From assembly GCF_014652515.1 (NCBI RefSeq), contig NZ_BMYY01000002.1:265450-329449 (forward strand): a DNA stretch of 64,000 bases. Reading direction: 5' to 3'. The stretch comes from Bacterioplanes sanyensis (GTDB taxonomy: Bacteria > Pseudomonadota > Gammaproteobacteria > Pseudomonadales > Oceanobacteraceae). Below are positions 18,044 through 27,455 of the stretch, piece by piece (the stretch's first letter is position 1; every line of letters starts with the position of its first letter). Below the pieces are notes generated by a model. That model was not told the DNA's origin and searched no databases. It was given only the letters and a program-made list of their open reading frames with translations. A program made the translations under genes and the position numbers.

Positions 18044-18725
18044 ACACCGCCTCCGCCAGCTGTTGCAGTCGTTGCAGCAGTGTTGGGTGATCCTCTCCGG
18101 CAAACAGGGCATGACTGCTGCCGCAGGTTTGATAGTCGAACCCCGTCGGCTGCAGCGCATCGTTGGCGCCGCACCAGTGCTCAGCTGCTGCCACATCGGT
18201 CAATGCAGCGTGCTCCAGCCAAGGCAAAGTGTGCTGCAGTATCGCCGCATCGTTCAGTTGGTAGTGGGCTAGCTGGCGCGCGCGTTGACGGGCATCACGG
18301 GCGCCGCGACAAGCAAGGGCCAAAAAGCGCTGTGCCGTGCGCTGCGGGTGCTGTGCCAGGTTTTCTTTAAAGGCTTGGTAATCGGACGCTGGCATGCAAG
18401 GCCCTACAAATTGCCGCCCGGTAGCGAGGGTGACGAGGTGTTTAGGTTGGATCTGGCTCTGTTGCTGCGCAGTCAATAAGGCCGCTTGGCAAGCCAATGC
18501 GCCGCCCAGTGACCAACCCACCCACAGGCCGCTGGCGGGCAGGGTGGTGATCAAGTGCTGTAAAAACTCATCGACGCTGACGGCCTCATTGGGGTAGCTC
18601 ATGGCGTAATGCTGGCCCGGCAGCTTCTGATACAAGTCTTCAAAGACCTGTGGCGAAAAGCTCCAACCCGGCCACCAGAGCCATTGCTGCGGGCCTGGGT
18701 TGTGCTGCAGACAGTGCCAACTCAT
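18030..18725 (-). CDS. bioH: Pimeloyl-ACP methyl ester carboxylesterase BioH
   Basis: Alpha/beta hydrolase that removes the methyl group from pimeloyl-ACP methyl ester, ending the chain-building phase. 231 aa from the ATG at 18725 (MSWHCLQHNPG). The nucleophile elbow is GWSLGGALA, the oxyanion region LWWPGWSFSPQVF, and the catalytic His is probably in CGSSHALFAGEDHP. ATGA overlap with the bioF stop. The divergence of BioH is usual; context makes the call safe. Confidence 0.92.
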   Translation of the reverse strand: MSWHCLQHNPGPQQWLWWPGWSFSPQVFEDLYQKLPGQHYAMSYPNEAVSVDEFLQHLITTLPASGLWVGWSLGGALACQAALLTAQQQSQIQPKHLVTLATGRQFVGPCMPASDYQAFKENLAQHPQRTAQRFLALACRGARDARQRARQLAHYQLNDAAILQHTLPWLEHAALTDVAAAEHWCGANDALQPTGFDYQTCGSSHALFAGEDHPTLLQRLQQLAEAVYDTR

Positions 18726-19885
18726 GGTTGTGCCTCCAGCAAGGTACAAAGACTCTCTACCAGTGCGCTGATCTGTTCGGGCTGGTGGGCCGCGCTTAAG
18801 GTAATGCGCAAACGCGCACTGCCGGCAGGCACGGTCGGCGGGCGAATGGCACTGACCCAAAAGCCTTGTTGCAGCAGTTGCTGGCTAAGCCACAGCGCAC
18901 GCTCGCTGTCACCGACGGTGAGCGGCTGAATGGCGGATTGTGACGGCATTAACGGCAACTCGGCGCCAGCGGCCAAGCGTTGGAACAAGGCGATATTGGC
19001 ATTTAACTGGGTTTGCAAATCGCCTTGCTGTAAGCGCGCCAGTTGACTCAGCATGGCGTCGGCCAGGGCCGGTGGCAGGGCGGTGGTATAAATGTAGGAG
19101 CGAGCGAACTGCACTAAATAATCGGCCATGGCGTCATCACAGGCGACAAAGGCACCAAAGCCACCCAGGGCTTTGCCCAGTGTGCCTACATACACTGGCA
19201 ACTCGCTGCTGCTGAGATTGAAGGCGATTTTGGCGCCTTCACCGTGAACACCTAGGGTGCCAAAACCGTGTGCATCATCAATCATCAGCAGCGCGTCGTG
19301 CTGCTGCGCAATGTTGGCTAAACGCGGCACATCGGCGCAGTCGCCGTCCATGCTGAAAATACTGTCGCTGACAATTAAGTGCGCACCAGCGTCATTGTGG
19401 TCTGCCAATAACTGCTGCAAATGCTCGCAGTCGTCGTGGCGATAGCGATGCAGGCGTCCGCGACTGAGCTGAGCGCCGTCGAGCAGCGAGGCGTGATTGA
19501 GTTTGTCTTGCCAAATATGATCACCGCGCTGTGCCAGCGCACTGATCACCCCTAAGTTGGCCATATAGCCGGTAGAGAACAGCACGGCACGCGGATAGCC
19601 GGTGTGCATGGCTAGGGCGTGTTCCAGTTCGGCATGGGCACGGCTATGGCCACACACCAAATGCGATGCACCACTGCCGAGTTGCCATTGCTGAGCGGCT
19701 CGGGCCAGTGCCGCACCGCCAAAGCTGGCCAAGCCAAGATAGTCGTTGGCACAAAAGTTAATCACGCGCTTGCCATCGCGCTCGACTAAGGCGCCTTGCG
19801 CACTGTCGAGTTGCGCACATTGGCGCCATAAATGTTGTTGTCGTCGCTGTTGCAGAGCGGTGGTAACGCGTTGCTGCCAGATCAT
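18722..19885 (-). CDS. bioF: 8-amino-7-oxononanoate synthase BioF
   Basis: PLP enzyme condensing pimeloyl-ACP and alanine to 8-amino-7-oxononanoate. 387 aa, normal length. NFCANDYLGLA near the N-terminus, HASLLDGAQLSRG, the PLP-stacking/aspartate region MIDDAHGFGTLG and the lysine motif VGTLGKALGGFGA are present. It is the first gene of the minus-strand operon; the ribosome site is weak (AGGCG). It is divergent from bioA across a probable BirA operator. Many relatives have bioB just before bioF; here it is missing. Confidence 0.96.
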   Translation of the reverse strand: MIWQQRVTTALQQRRQQHLWRQCAQLDSAQGALVERDGKRVINFCANDYLGLASFGGAALARAAQQWQLGSGASHLVCGHSRAHAELEHALAMHTGYPRAVLFSTGYMANLGVISALAQRGDHIWQDKLNHASLLDGAQLSRGRLHRYRHDDCEHLQQLLADHNDAGAHLIVSDSIFSMDGDCADVPRLANIAQQHDALLMIDDAHGFGTLGVHGEGAKIAFNLSSSELPVYVGTLGKALGGFGAFVACDDAMADYLVQFARSYIYTTALPPALADAMLSQLARLQQGDLQTQLNANIALFQRLAAGAELPLMPSQSAIQPLTVGDSERALWLSQQLLQQGFWVSAIRPPTVPAGSARLRITLSAAHQPEQISALVESLCTLLEAQP

Positions 19886-19964
19886 GATGTCGTCGCCTAG
19901 CCGTTGGTAAACTGCGGCTTTGATGTGTCATCGACAGTCGCAGAGTGGCTCATCATAATGAGCG

Positions 19965-19997
19965 CCGTTAACCGGTCAATGGCATTTAGGTTTACAA
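19965..19997. promoter_or_regulatory. Probable BirA (biotin) operator
   Basis: CCGTTAACC (19965-19973), 15 bases, then GGTTTACAA (19989-19997), followed directly by GTTTACAGG. The E. coli bio operator is TTGTAAACC, a spacer of about 16, GGTTTACAA. The right arm is identical and the left arm matches at 6 of 9 positions. It lies between divergent bioF and bioA, 34 bases before the bioA ATG, where biotin-bound BirA would repress both sides. Confidence 0.72.
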
Positions 19998-20031
19998 GTT
20001 TACAGGCCATCTATGCCGTTAAGGAGTGATC

Positions 20032-21333
20032 ATGACGTTTTCTGCCCCCATCGCTGATCAAGTGGATCTGGACTTTGATCGCCAGCATATCTGGCACCCT
20101 TACAGCTCCATGACTCAGCCAGCGCCCGTGTGGCCAGTGGCGTCTGCTACAGGTGTTCATATTCGCTTAGCCGATGGCCGTGAGCTGATTGACGGCATGG
20201 CGTCCTGGTGGTGTGCGGTGCACGGCTACAATCACCCCAGGCTCAACCAAGCGGCAACGGAGCAGTTGCAGCACATGAGCCACGTGATGTTTGGCGGCCT
20301 GACACACGCGCCGGCGGTGGAGCTGAGCAAGCGTTTGGTGGCATTAACGCCGGAGCCGCTGCAAAAAGTCTTTATTGCCGATTCTGGCTCTGTGTCGGTG
20401 GAAGTGGCCATCAAAATGGCCATTCAATATCAGCAGGCGCGTGGCTTGACTGGCAAAACCCGGCTGCTGGCGTTGGAGCGCGGTTATCACGGCGACACCT
20501 TAGGCGCCATGTCTGTGTGTGATCCGACCCGTGGCATGCACAGTTTGTTCACGGGCTTATTGCCGCAACAGTTGTTTGTGCCTGCGCCTCAGTGTGGCTT
20601 TGACGATGACTGGGACGACAACGATATCGCACCGCTGCGCCATCGTCTGGAGCAGCACCACCAGGAGATTGCCGCGCTGATCTTGGAGCCCATCGTGCAA
20701 GGCGCGGGTGGCATGCGCTTCTATCACCCCGAGTATTTGCGCCGTGCGCGCGCGCTGTGCGATGAGTTTGATGTGCTTTTGATTGCCGATGAAATCGCCA
20801 CCGGTTTTGGCCGCAGCGGCAAGTTATTTGCCTGTGAGCATGCTGATATCGCGCCTGACATTATGTGTCTGGGCAAAGCTTTAACCGGCGGTTACATGAC
20901 CTTGGCGGCAACTCTAACCACCACTCAGGTGGCAGAAACCATTTCCGCCGGTGAGGCTGGCTGCTTTATGCATGGCCCGACCTTTATGGGCAATCCGCTG
21001 GCGTGTCGGGTGGCGTGTGAAAGCATTGATCTGTTGCTTGAGTACGACTGGCAAGCGCAGGTGCAGCGTCTTCATGCCGGCTTACAACAGGGGCTGGCGC
21101 CAGCACAAGCATTGCCCGGAGTAGCGCAGGTGCGGGTGCGCGGTGCCATTGGTGTGATTGAAATGCAGCAGGAGGTCGATATGGCACGGCTACAGCCCGC
21201 TTGCATTGAGCAAGGCATTTGGGTGCGTCCGTTTGGCAAATTGGTGTATGTGATGCCGCCGTTTGTGATGACAGACGAGCAGCTGCAACAACTCACCGGC
21301 GGCATGGTGGCAGCGCTGCAACAGGTTTGTTGA
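20032..21333 (+). CDS. bioA: Adenosylmethionine-8-amino-7-oxononanoate aminotransferase BioA
   Basis: PLP aminotransferase using SAM as amino donor to make 7,8-diaminopelargonate. 433 aa from the ATG at 20032, preceded by AAGGAG; an in-frame GTG at 20026 lies inside that ribosome site and is rejected. [38 protein letters not shown] and the lysine motif [11 protein letters not shown] are intact. Separate from and divergent to bioFHCD, with a BirA-like operator immediately upstream. Confidence 0.97.
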   Translation: MTFSAPIADQVDLDFDRQHIWHPYSSMTQPAPVWPVASATGVHIRLADGRELIDGMASWWCAVHGYNHPRLNQAATEQLQHMSHVMFGGLTHAPAVELSKRLVALTPEPLQKVFIADSGSVSVEVAIKMAIQYQQARGLTGKTRLLALERGYHGDTLGAMSVCDPTRGMHSLFTGLLPQQLFVPAPQCGFDDDWDDNDIAPLRHRLEQHHQEIAALILEPIVQGAGGMRFYHPEYLRRARALCDEFDVLLIADEIATGFGRSGKLFACEHADIAPDIMCLGKALTGGYMTLAATLTTTQVAETISAGEAGCFMHGPTFMGNPLACRVACESIDLLLEYDWQAQVQRLHAGLQQGLAPAQALPGVAQVRVRGAIGVIEMQQEVDMARLQPACIEQGIWVRPFGKLVYVMPPFVMTDEQLQQLTGGMVAALQQVC

Positions 21334-21415
21334 ACCTATTGCACGTTTTGCACGGTGGCCTTCCAGCTCTCTTGCATCCTACGGTTGCTTGCTAGAGGCT
21401 GGAATGGTCCGAGCT

Positions 21416-21435
21416 AAGCAGGCGTACGTCTGCTT
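21416..21435. repeat. Inverted repeat in the bioA/channel gap
   Basis: AAGCAGGCG-TA-CGTCTGCTT, self-complementary apart from one G-T pair, in the 110-base gap between convergent bioA and the ion channel gene. A second, looser pairing (TTCCAGC at 21361 with GCTGGAA near 21399) lies beside it. Neither has a clear T-run; they may serve as convergent 3'-end structures. Confidence 0.35.
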
Positions 21436-21443
21436 GGTTGAGA

Positions 21444-22247
21444 CTAGCGCTGCTGTGCCTGGATCAGGGCTTTAAGCTCGCGTATTTCGCTTTGCAAATC
21501 TTCTATTGTCGCTTTGCCGTCGACTTCATCCTGTTCCGCGCGCTCACGCGCGTGCTCGTCTTCCAACACATTGACCACAATACCGATCACCATGTTGAGG
21601 AAGGCAAACGCCGTTAAAAAGATAAAGGTCAGATAGAAGATCCACGACAGCGGATACACCGCCATGGTTTCGTACATGACATCGGTCCAATCCTCGAAGG
21701 TCATCACCCGGAACAAGGTCAGCATGGAGATGGAAATATCGCCCCACAGTGTCGGGTTGATATGGGCAAAGAAAGTCGCACCGACGGCGGCGTAAATGTA
21801 AAAGATAATAAACATTAACAGCAGCACATAGCCCAGCTGTGGCAAGGCGCGCAGCAGTGAGTTCAGCAAGGTTCGCAGCTCTGGGATAATCGACACCATC
21901 CGCAGCACGCGGAAGATTCGCACCAACCGGCCGATTAGGGCCATTTCGGTGTCATCCACCGGAATCAAGCTAATCACCACCACTAGGGTATCAAACACGT
22001 TCCAGCCGCTGTGGAAAAAGCGCTTTTTATTCGGTTCGGCAATAAAGCGAATCACGATCTCAAACAAAAAGATCAGGGTAATGGCGACATCCAGCCACAG
22101 AATCAGCGTCATTAGCGATTCTGGGATCTTGTAGGTCTTAGCGCCGATCAACAGCGCCGACAGAATAATGATGGTGACAACAAACAGTTCAAACGCCTTG
22201 TTGTCACGCAAGCGCTGGGAAGCGCGCTGGATTTGCTCAATCTTCAT
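21444..22247 (-). CDS. One-domain voltage-gated cation channel (BacNav-type)
   Basis: 267 aa, six transmembrane segments: S1 FELFVVTIIILSALLIGA, S2-S3 WLDVAITLIFLFEIVIRF and FDTLVVVISLIPV, S4 with Arg every third residue (RLVRIFRVLRMV), S5 around LLLMFIIFYIYAAVGATFF, pore loop MLTLFRVMTFEDWTDVM, and S6 FLTAFAFLNMVIGIVVNVL. A coiled-coil tail follows (EDLQSEIRELKALIQAQ), as in tetrameric NaChBac/NavAb. The filter TFEDWTD carries extra acids compared with the sodium filter TLESWS, so ion choice is open. Monocistronic, convergent with bioA. Confidence 0.88.
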   Translation of the reverse strand: MKIEQIQRASQRLRDNKAFELFVVTIIILSALLIGAKTYKIPESLMTLILWLDVAITLIFLFEIVIRFIAEPNKKRFFHSGWNVFDTLVVVISLIPVDDTEMALIGRLVRIFRVLRMVSIIPELRTLLNSLLRALPQLGYVLLLMFIIFYIYAAVGATFFAHINPTLWGDISISMLTLFRVMTFEDWTDVMYETMAVYPLSWIFYLTFIFLTAFAFLNMVIGIVVNVLEDEHARERAEQDEVDGKATIEDLQSEIRELKALIQAQQR

Positions 22248-22527
22248 GGCAGTTTTAGGTCCGACATTTCAGCAAGCGGCGATTCTACTGTCGGCACCGT
22301 GAATTGCCTACTCCTTGATATTGTTAGTTAGTGGTCACTTCCTTAGAAGAAAATGATCTTTGATGGGGTTGGTGGGTACTAACTTCACAACTTACTTGAA
22401 GTTTGTGCCGCAGTTCATAAATGACACATCATTTTTTGCCAACCACTTTTTACCACTCGCGCCTATTTCCGAGCTAAGTCCTTGTCATTATTAATAAAAC
22501 TGAGTTCACAAAGGCCACTGCCCTAGC
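22248..22527. other. Intergenic region before the dcw promoter
   Basis: About 280 AT-richer bases between the divergent channel gene and the dcw promoter. I see no ORF, tRNA or clear repeat here. It should hold the channel promoter (minus strand) and perhaps further dcw regulation. Confidence 0.5.
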
Positions 22528-22556
22528 TTGCAAAAGGGCATACCCCTTCCTATAGT
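22528..22556 (+). promoter_or_regulatory. dcw cluster sigma70 promoter (Pmra)
   Basis: TTGCAA (22528-22533), 17 bases, TATAGT (22551-22556): a good sigma70 promoter 77 bases before mraZ. The predicted transcription start (about 22563) falls at the edge of the MraZ boxes. Confidence 0.75.
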
Positions 22557-22564
22557 GTCGCTCA

Positions 22565-22600
22565 GTGGATAAAAGTGGGTAAAAGTGGATTTTCATGGAT
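22565..22600 (+). promoter_or_regulatory. MraZ-binding direct repeats
   Basis: Four hexamers spaced exactly 10 bases apart: GTGGAT (22565), GTGGGT (22575), GTGGAT (22585) and ATGGAT (22595), the first three separated by AAAA. MraZ is known to bind TGGG-type direct repeats in its own promoter. These lie just downstream of the predicted start of transcription, consistent with autorepression. Confidence 0.78.
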
Positions 22601-22632
22601 AGTAAATACCCACCTCTATACAGGACGCGCGC

Positions 22633-23088
22633 ATGTTCCGGGGGTTGCACACCATCAACTTGGACACCAAGGGCCGACTGGCAATCCCGACCAAATATCG
22701 GGAGCCCTTGTCGGCGCTTTGCGCTGCGCAGTTAGTGGCCACTATCGATACCGAAGAACGCTGTTTGTTGGTGTACCCAGTGACAGAGTGGGAGGTTATT
22801 CAGGCCAAGATCGAAGCGCTGCCGAGTTTTAACCCAGCAGCGCGCCGGATTCAGCGGTTGCTGTTAGGTCACGCCACGGATCTTGAGCCCGATAACAATG
22901 GCCGCGTGTTATTGCCCCAGTATCTGCGTGAATACGCAGGGTTAGAAAAAGAGTGCGTGCTGGTTGGCCAGGGCAAAAAGCTCGAACTTTGGAGCAAAGC
23001 TCTCTGGCATAGCCGCCGTGAGGAATACTTAGAAATGGTCAGCCAGCCCGAACAGCTGCCCGAAGAAATGCAGAGCCTGTCGCTATGA
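22633..23088 (+). CDS. mraZ: Transcriptional regulator MraZ
   Basis: AbrB-like DNA-binding protein, first gene of the dcw cluster and its repressor in E. coli. 151 aa with the duplicated signature: [20 protein letters not shown] in the first half and [20 protein letters not shown] in the second. Forms ring-shaped oligomers in known cases. Four box-like repeats upstream support autoregulation. It overlaps rsmH by 4 bases (ATGA). Confidence 0.97.
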   Translation: MFRGLHTINLDTKGRLAIPTKYREPLSALCAAQLVATIDTEERCLLVYPVTEWEVIQAKIEALPSFNPAARRIQRLLLGHATDLEPDNNGRVLLPQYLREYAGLEKECVLVGQGKKLELWSKALWHSRREEYLEMVSQPEQLPEEMQSLSL

Positions 23089-24020
23089 ACCTGGAAGAGT
23101 TTAAACACACCACCGTTTTGCTGGAGCCAACCGTCAACGGTTGCTGCGCCAACGCCGACGGTGTGTACGTCGACGGCACCTTTGGTCGCGGCGGTCACAG
23201 TCGTTTGCTGCTGAGCAAACTCAGCGCTGCGGGCCGGGTGATTGGCTTTGATAAAGACCCGCAGGCCATCGCCACCGGTGAAGCGCTGGCGAGCGAAGAC
23301 CCGCGCTTTCAAATTGTAAAAGCCAGCTTTGCTGACATGAAAGTCGAACTGGCGCGTCTAGGTATTGAGCAGGTCGACGGCATTTTGCTCGACCTAGGCG
23401 TGTCGTCGCCGCAGTTAGATGATGCCAGCCGCGGGTTTAGTTTTTTGCGTGATGGTCCGTTGGACATGCGTATGGACCCAACCTCCGGCATCAGTGCCGC
23501 TGAATGGGTGGCCACCACTGATGAACAAGAAATTGTCCGAGTATTAAAAGAGTACGGTGAAGAGCGTTTTGCCAAACGCATGGCACGGGCGCTGATTAAG
23601 GCTCGCAGCGAGCAAGCAATCACCACCACCCACCAGCTGGCCGAGTTGATCAAGGTCGCGAATCCAGCATGGGAAAAGCACAAGCACCCAGCCACGCGTG
23701 CTTTTCAGGCCATTCGCATTGCCGTCAATAACGAGTTGGGTGATTTAGAGCAGGTGCTGGCGGACAGTGTTGACCTGCTGCGCCCGCATGGCCGCTTAGC
23801 GGTGATTAGCTTTCACTCGCTGGAAGACCGCATGGTCAAGCGTTTTATCCGACGTCAAGAGAAGGGTATTGACGTGCCTCGTGGTATACCGCTGACGGAT
23901 GATCAGCTAGGTCGCACCATGAAACGCGTTGGCAAAGCCATTATGCCGGATGCCGAGGAAGTGGCGGTCAACAGTCGCGCCCGCAGTGCGGTGTTACGCA
24001 TTGCTGAGCGCTTGGCCTAA
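23085..24020 (+). CDS. rsmH: 16S rRNA (cytosine-1402-N4)-methyltransferase RsmH
   Basis: SAM-dependent methylation of C1402 in the ribosomal P site (formerly mraW). 311 aa; SAM site [43 protein letters not shown] and the C-terminal [15 protein letters not shown] are all present. ATGA overlap with mraZ and TAATG junction with ftsL. Confidence 0.97.
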   Translation: MNLEEFKHTTVLLEPTVNGCCANADGVYVDGTFGRGGHSRLLLSKLSAAGRVIGFDKDPQAIATGEALASEDPRFQIVKASFADMKVELARLGIEQVDGILLDLGVSSPQLDDASRGFSFLRDGPLDMRMDPTSGISAAEWVATTDEQEIVRVLKEYGEERFAKRMARALIKARSEQAITTTHQLAELIKVANPAWEKHKHPATRAFQAIRIAVNNELGDLEQVLADSVDLLRPHGRLAVISFHSLEDRMVKRFIRRQEKGIDVPRGIPLTDDQLGRTMKRVGKAIMPDAEEVAVNSRARSAVLRIAERLA

Positions 24021-24280
24021 TGCGCTTACCGGCGGTGGCCCTGCTGCTGTGGCTGATGGTGCTGGTCACCGCCTTAGCGCAAGTGGTCAGTAGTCATCAT
24101 CACCGCCAGTGGTTGGTGGTCTGGCAGCAACAAGACGCTTTGCGCTTGCAGCTGTTGCAAGAGCAAACACGACTGGTGTTAGAAAAAAGCACCCTCACGG
24201 CCCACGGACGCATTGACCGCTTGGCGCGTGAACAATTGAACATGACGGACCCACAGCAAATACAGGTATTAACCCCATGA
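24020..24280 (+). CDS. ftsL: Cell division protein FtsL
   Basis: Small bitopic inner-membrane protein (86 aa) of the FtsQLB complex. It has a short cytoplasmic start, the membrane segment VALLLWLMVLVTALAQVV, then a periplasmic coiled-coil (QQQDALRLQLLQEQTRLVLE) ending in LNMTDPQQIQVLTP, a typical FtsL terminus. Position between rsmH and ftsI confirms the call. Overlaps both neighbours. Confidence 0.94.
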   Translation: MRLPAVALLLWLMVLVTALAQVVSSHHHRQWLVVWQQQDALRLQLLQEQTRLVLEKSTLTAHGRIDRLAREQLNMTDPQQIQVLTP

Positions 24281-26004
24281 GCGGCGAGCCTCAGCCTCAA
24301 ACAAACCACATTGCCCGCTGGCGTATCGCGCTGGTGCTGGGTGGTTTTGTATTGCTGCTGATGTTGGTGCAGGGGCGCTTGGTAATGCTGCATACGGTCA
24401 AGCAGCCATTTTTGTACGAGCAGGGCGAGCAACGTACCGTGCGTCATGAAGTGCAGCCAGCCATGCGCGGCTCTATTGTTGACCGCCATGGGCGACCGCT
24501 GGCGGTCAGTACGCCGGTGGTCACTTTGTGGCTGAACCCACAGCAAGTGCAAGCAGAACAACTGCCACAGTTGGCTCGGGCGTTGGATTTATCCCCCGCC
24601 AAGCTCGCTCAGCGAGTGGCCATGGCGCTGGAAAAAGAGCGCGAGTTTATGTACTTGCGCCGCCAAATGGCGCCGGCTCAGGCGCAGAAAATCTTAGATT
24701 TGGGGATGGCGGGCGTTTATGGCGACGATGCTTTCCGTCGCTTCTATCCCGCTGCTGAGGTGACCGCGCATTTGCTGGGCATTGTTAATGTTGATGGCAA
24801 AGGCCAAGAAGGCCTAGAAATGGCCTATGACGACTACTTAACCGGTCGTGATGGCGCCCGTGAAGTGGTCAAAGATTTGTATGGCAACGTCGTCAAACAA
24901 GTGCAGGTGACGCAGGTTCCTGAGCCCGGGCGAGATTTACAGCTGACAATGGATTTGCGCCTGCAATACATTGCCTACCGCGAGCTCAAGGCCGCAGTGG
25001 CCGCGCATCATGCCAAAGCCGGCGCGGCGGTGCTGCTGGATGCACGCAATGGCGATGTGCTGGCATTGGTGAATCAGCCATCGTACAACCCTAATAATCG
25101 CGCCACCCTGAAGCCCGAGCATATGCGTAATCGCGCTATCGCTGATTTGATTGAACCGGGCTCCACCATGAAGCCATTTACTGTGGCGGCGGCGTTGCAG
25201 TCTGGGCGCTATCGCGCTTCCAGTGAAATTGACACCTCACCGGGTTTTATTCGCGTCAAACACAAGGCCATTCGCGATCATCGCAATTACGGCGTGCTCG
25301 ATATTACTGGCATTATCACTAAGTCGAGCAACGTGGGTGTGGTCAAGTTGGCGCACGATTTGGGCGCTGAATCTATGTGGTCGTTCCTGGCCGACGCCGG
25401 TGTGGGTGAAAGCACGGTATTGGGCTTTCCCGGCGAGGCGCTGGGCCGCTTGCCTTACCCTGAACAGCTCGATGACTTGCGCTTGGCGACCGTTTCTTAC
25501 GGCTATGGTCTGTCCGTTACCCCCCTGCAGCTGGCCCAGGCCTACACCACCTTTACCGAACATGGCTGTCGCTTGCCGGTGCATTTGGTGATGCCGGAGC
25601 GTCGTGACCAGGTCTGTAAGCGGGTGATGTCGGCCGATATCGCGCGCCAAGTCATCGACATGATGGAAACCGTTACGTCGGCCCGCGGCACGGGCCGTCG
25701 CGCTCGGGTGGCTGGCTATCGGGTGGGCGGCAAAACCGGTACGGCACATAAAGTCGGCAAATCAGGTTACGAAGACTCGCAATACACAGCGGTGTTTGCC
25801 GGCGTGGCACCGGTATCCAACCCTGAGTTGGTGTTGGTTGTATTTGTCGATGAGCCGCAGGGGCAAGAGTATTACGGCGGTGAAGTCGCGGCGCCGATCT
25901 TCTCGCGCATCATGGCGCAGGCGCTGAGGTTGCGGCAGGTGCCGCCAGACGAGCAAAACCCCGATTGGCTGAAAAATCTACGTGTTGCGGAGGGTCCGGC
26001 ATGA
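24277..26004 (+). CDS. ftsI: Septal peptidoglycan transpeptidase FtsI (PBP3)
   Basis: Class B penicillin-binding protein cross-linking septal peptidoglycan. 575 aa: cytoplasmic tail, one membrane anchor (ALVLGGFVLLLMLVQG), a pedestal domain with RGSIVDRHGRPLAVS, and the transpeptidase domain with SxxK motif EPGSTMKPF, SxN motif SSNVG and KTG motif GGKTGTAHKV. ATGA overlaps at both ends. Works with FtsW, encoded six genes downstream. Confidence 0.97.
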   Translation: MSGEPQPQTNHIARWRIALVLGGFVLLLMLVQGRLVMLHTVKQPFLYEQGEQRTVRHEVQPAMRGSIVDRHGRPLAVSTPVVTLWLNPQQVQAEQLPQLARALDLSPAKLAQRVAMALEKEREFMYLRRQMAPAQAQKILDLGMAGVYGDDAFRRFYPAAEVTAHLLGIVNVDGKGQEGLEMAYDDYLTGRDGAREVVKDLYGNVVKQVQVTQVPEPGRDLQLTMDLRLQYIAYRELKAAVAAHHAKAGAAVLLDARNGDVLALVNQPSYNPNNRATLKPEHMRNRAIADLIEPGSTMKPFTVAAALQSGRYRASSEIDTSPGFIRVKHKAIRDHRNYGVLDITGIITKSSNVGVVKLAHDLGAESMWSFLADAGVGESTVLGFPGEALGRLPYPEQLDDLRLATVSYGYGLSVTPLQLAQAYTTFTEHGCRLPVHLVMPERRDQVCKRVMSADIARQVIDMMETVTSARGTGRRARVAGYRVGGKTGTAHKVGKSGYEDSQYTAVFAGVAPVSNPELVLVVFVDEPQGQEYYGGEVAAPIFSRIMAQALRLRQVPPDEQNPDWLKNLRVAEGPA

Positions 26005-27455
26005 AATTGAGTCAGATCGTCGCGCCTGAGTTGTTTATCCCGCCCGAGTGGGATCGTGATGTAAACCATTGGGTGGTCGACAGTCGCGATGTTAGCGCTG
26101 GCGATGTTTTTATCGCGCGGGCGGGCAGTCGGCAACATGGTAGCGACTATTTGGATATGGCCGCCGAGCGCGGCGCAGCTTGTGCCCTGCAAGAAGGCGG
26201 GCCGGTGTTTGCACTGCACCAGCAGTTGCCTGTTTTCGGTGTGAACAGTCTGGAGGCGCTGCCGCAGTGGCTGCAGCGGCGCTATTCTGGCGCGTCAAAC
26301 ATGGCGCTGTTGGCGGTGACGGGCACCAATGGCAAAAGCTCGGTGACCCAGTACATTGCCCAACTCAGTCAGCAGCTGCAGCAACCCTGTGGGGTGTTAG
26401 GCACCTTGGGCAATGGCGTCTGGCCACAGCTGCAGCCAACTCGCAATACCACCGCTGATTTGAGTGTGATTATGCGCAGCCTGGATGCCATGGCATCTGA
26501 GGCGTCATTAGCGGCCATGGAAGTATCGTCTCATGGCCTAGATCAGGGGCGAGTGCAAGGCTTGGCGTTTGAGGTGGCCGTGATGACCAACCTGACCCAA
26601 GACCATCTCGATTATCACGGCGATATGGACAGCTATTTTGCCGCCAAGCAGCGTTTGTTCACCGAGTTTGATTTGCAGGCGGCGGTAATTGGAGTCGATG
26701 ACGAGTATGGCCGTCAGCTGGCTAAGGCAGACCTCAGCTGCCAGCGCATCGTCACCGTCGGGCGTCATGACGCCGATGTGAGCTATCAGATACAGCCGTG
26801 CGATAACGGCATGCAGGCATGGGTGCAGTCACCTTGGGGCGAGGCTGAGTTATGGCTGCCGCTGGCCGGTGACTTCAACGTCAGCAATGCATTGTTGGCG
26901 ATGACGGCATTGGCGGTACGAGGAGCCGATTGGCAGGCTTTGGTAGCCGCCGCCGCACAGTTGCAGCCAGTTACTGGCCGCATGGAGCGCTATCGCGATC
27001 TGCAGGGGCGCGAGGCCATTATCGACTTTGCCCATACGCCAGAAGCGCTGGCGACGGTGCTGCAGGCGGTGTCCGGCCAATTCAATAAGTTATCTCTGGT
27101 GTTCGGTTGTGGTGGCGATCGTGATCGCGGCAAGCGCCCGTTGATGGCGGCGGCGGCAGCTAAAGCGGATTGTGTTTGGCTGACCGACGATAACCCCAGA
27201 TTTGAAGACCCAGAGCAGATTTTTACCGATGTACTGAGCGAGCCCAAGGCGCACAGTTTTATTCAGCAACATGACCGGCGTTTGGCCATCAGTGATGCGA
27301 TAAGCCGCCTACTGCCTGGCGATGGCGTCATCATCGCGGGCAAAGGCCATGAGCCGTATCAAGATATTCAAGGTACCCAGCATCCCTACAGTGATGCCGA
27401 GGTGCTGCGTCAGCTGGGTTTTGTACCGTTAACGGAGGTTCGCCATGATGTATGA
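26001..27455 (+). CDS. murE: UDP-MurNAc-tripeptide synthetase MurE
   Basis: Adds meso-diaminopimelate to UDP-MurNAc-L-Ala-D-Glu. 484 aa from the ATG at 26001 (MKLSQIVAPELF) in an ATGA overlap; a longer frame from 25965 is rejected. ATP loop VTGTNGKSSVTQYIA, carbamoyl-Lys region NLTQDHLDYHGDM and the substrate motif DNPRFEDPE: DNPR marks the diaminopimelate-adding type, as expected for a Gram-negative. Overlaps murF by 11 bases. Confidence 0.96.
   Translation: MKLSQIVAPELFIPPEWDRDVNHWVVDSRDVSAGDVFIARAGSRQHGSDYLDMAAERGAACALQEGGPVFALHQQLPVFGVNSLEALPQWLQRRYSGASNMALLAVTGTNGKSSVTQYIAQLSQQLQQPCGVLGTLGNGVWPQLQPTRNTTADLSVIMRSLDAMASEASLAAMEVSSHGLDQGRVQGLAFEVAVMTNLTQDHLDYHGDMDSYFAAKQRLFTEFDLQAAVIGVDDEYGRQLAKADLSCQRIVTVGRHDADVSYQIQPCDNGMQAWVQSPWGEAELWLPLAGDFNVSNALLAMTALAVRGADWQALVAAAAQLQPVTGRMERYRDLQGREAIIDFAHTPEALATVLQAVSGQFNKLSLVFGCGGDRDRGKRPLMAAAAAKADCVWLTDDNPRFEDPEQIFTDVLSEPKAHSFIQQHDRRLAISDAISRLLPGDGVIIAGKGHEPYQDIQGTQHPYSDAEVLRQLGFVPLTEVRHDV

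Noticed and set aside
18044-18196. N-terminal extension of bioC
   Set aside because: Family N-terminus begins at MTRDKRL (18043) and the extension reads antisense-like through bioH.
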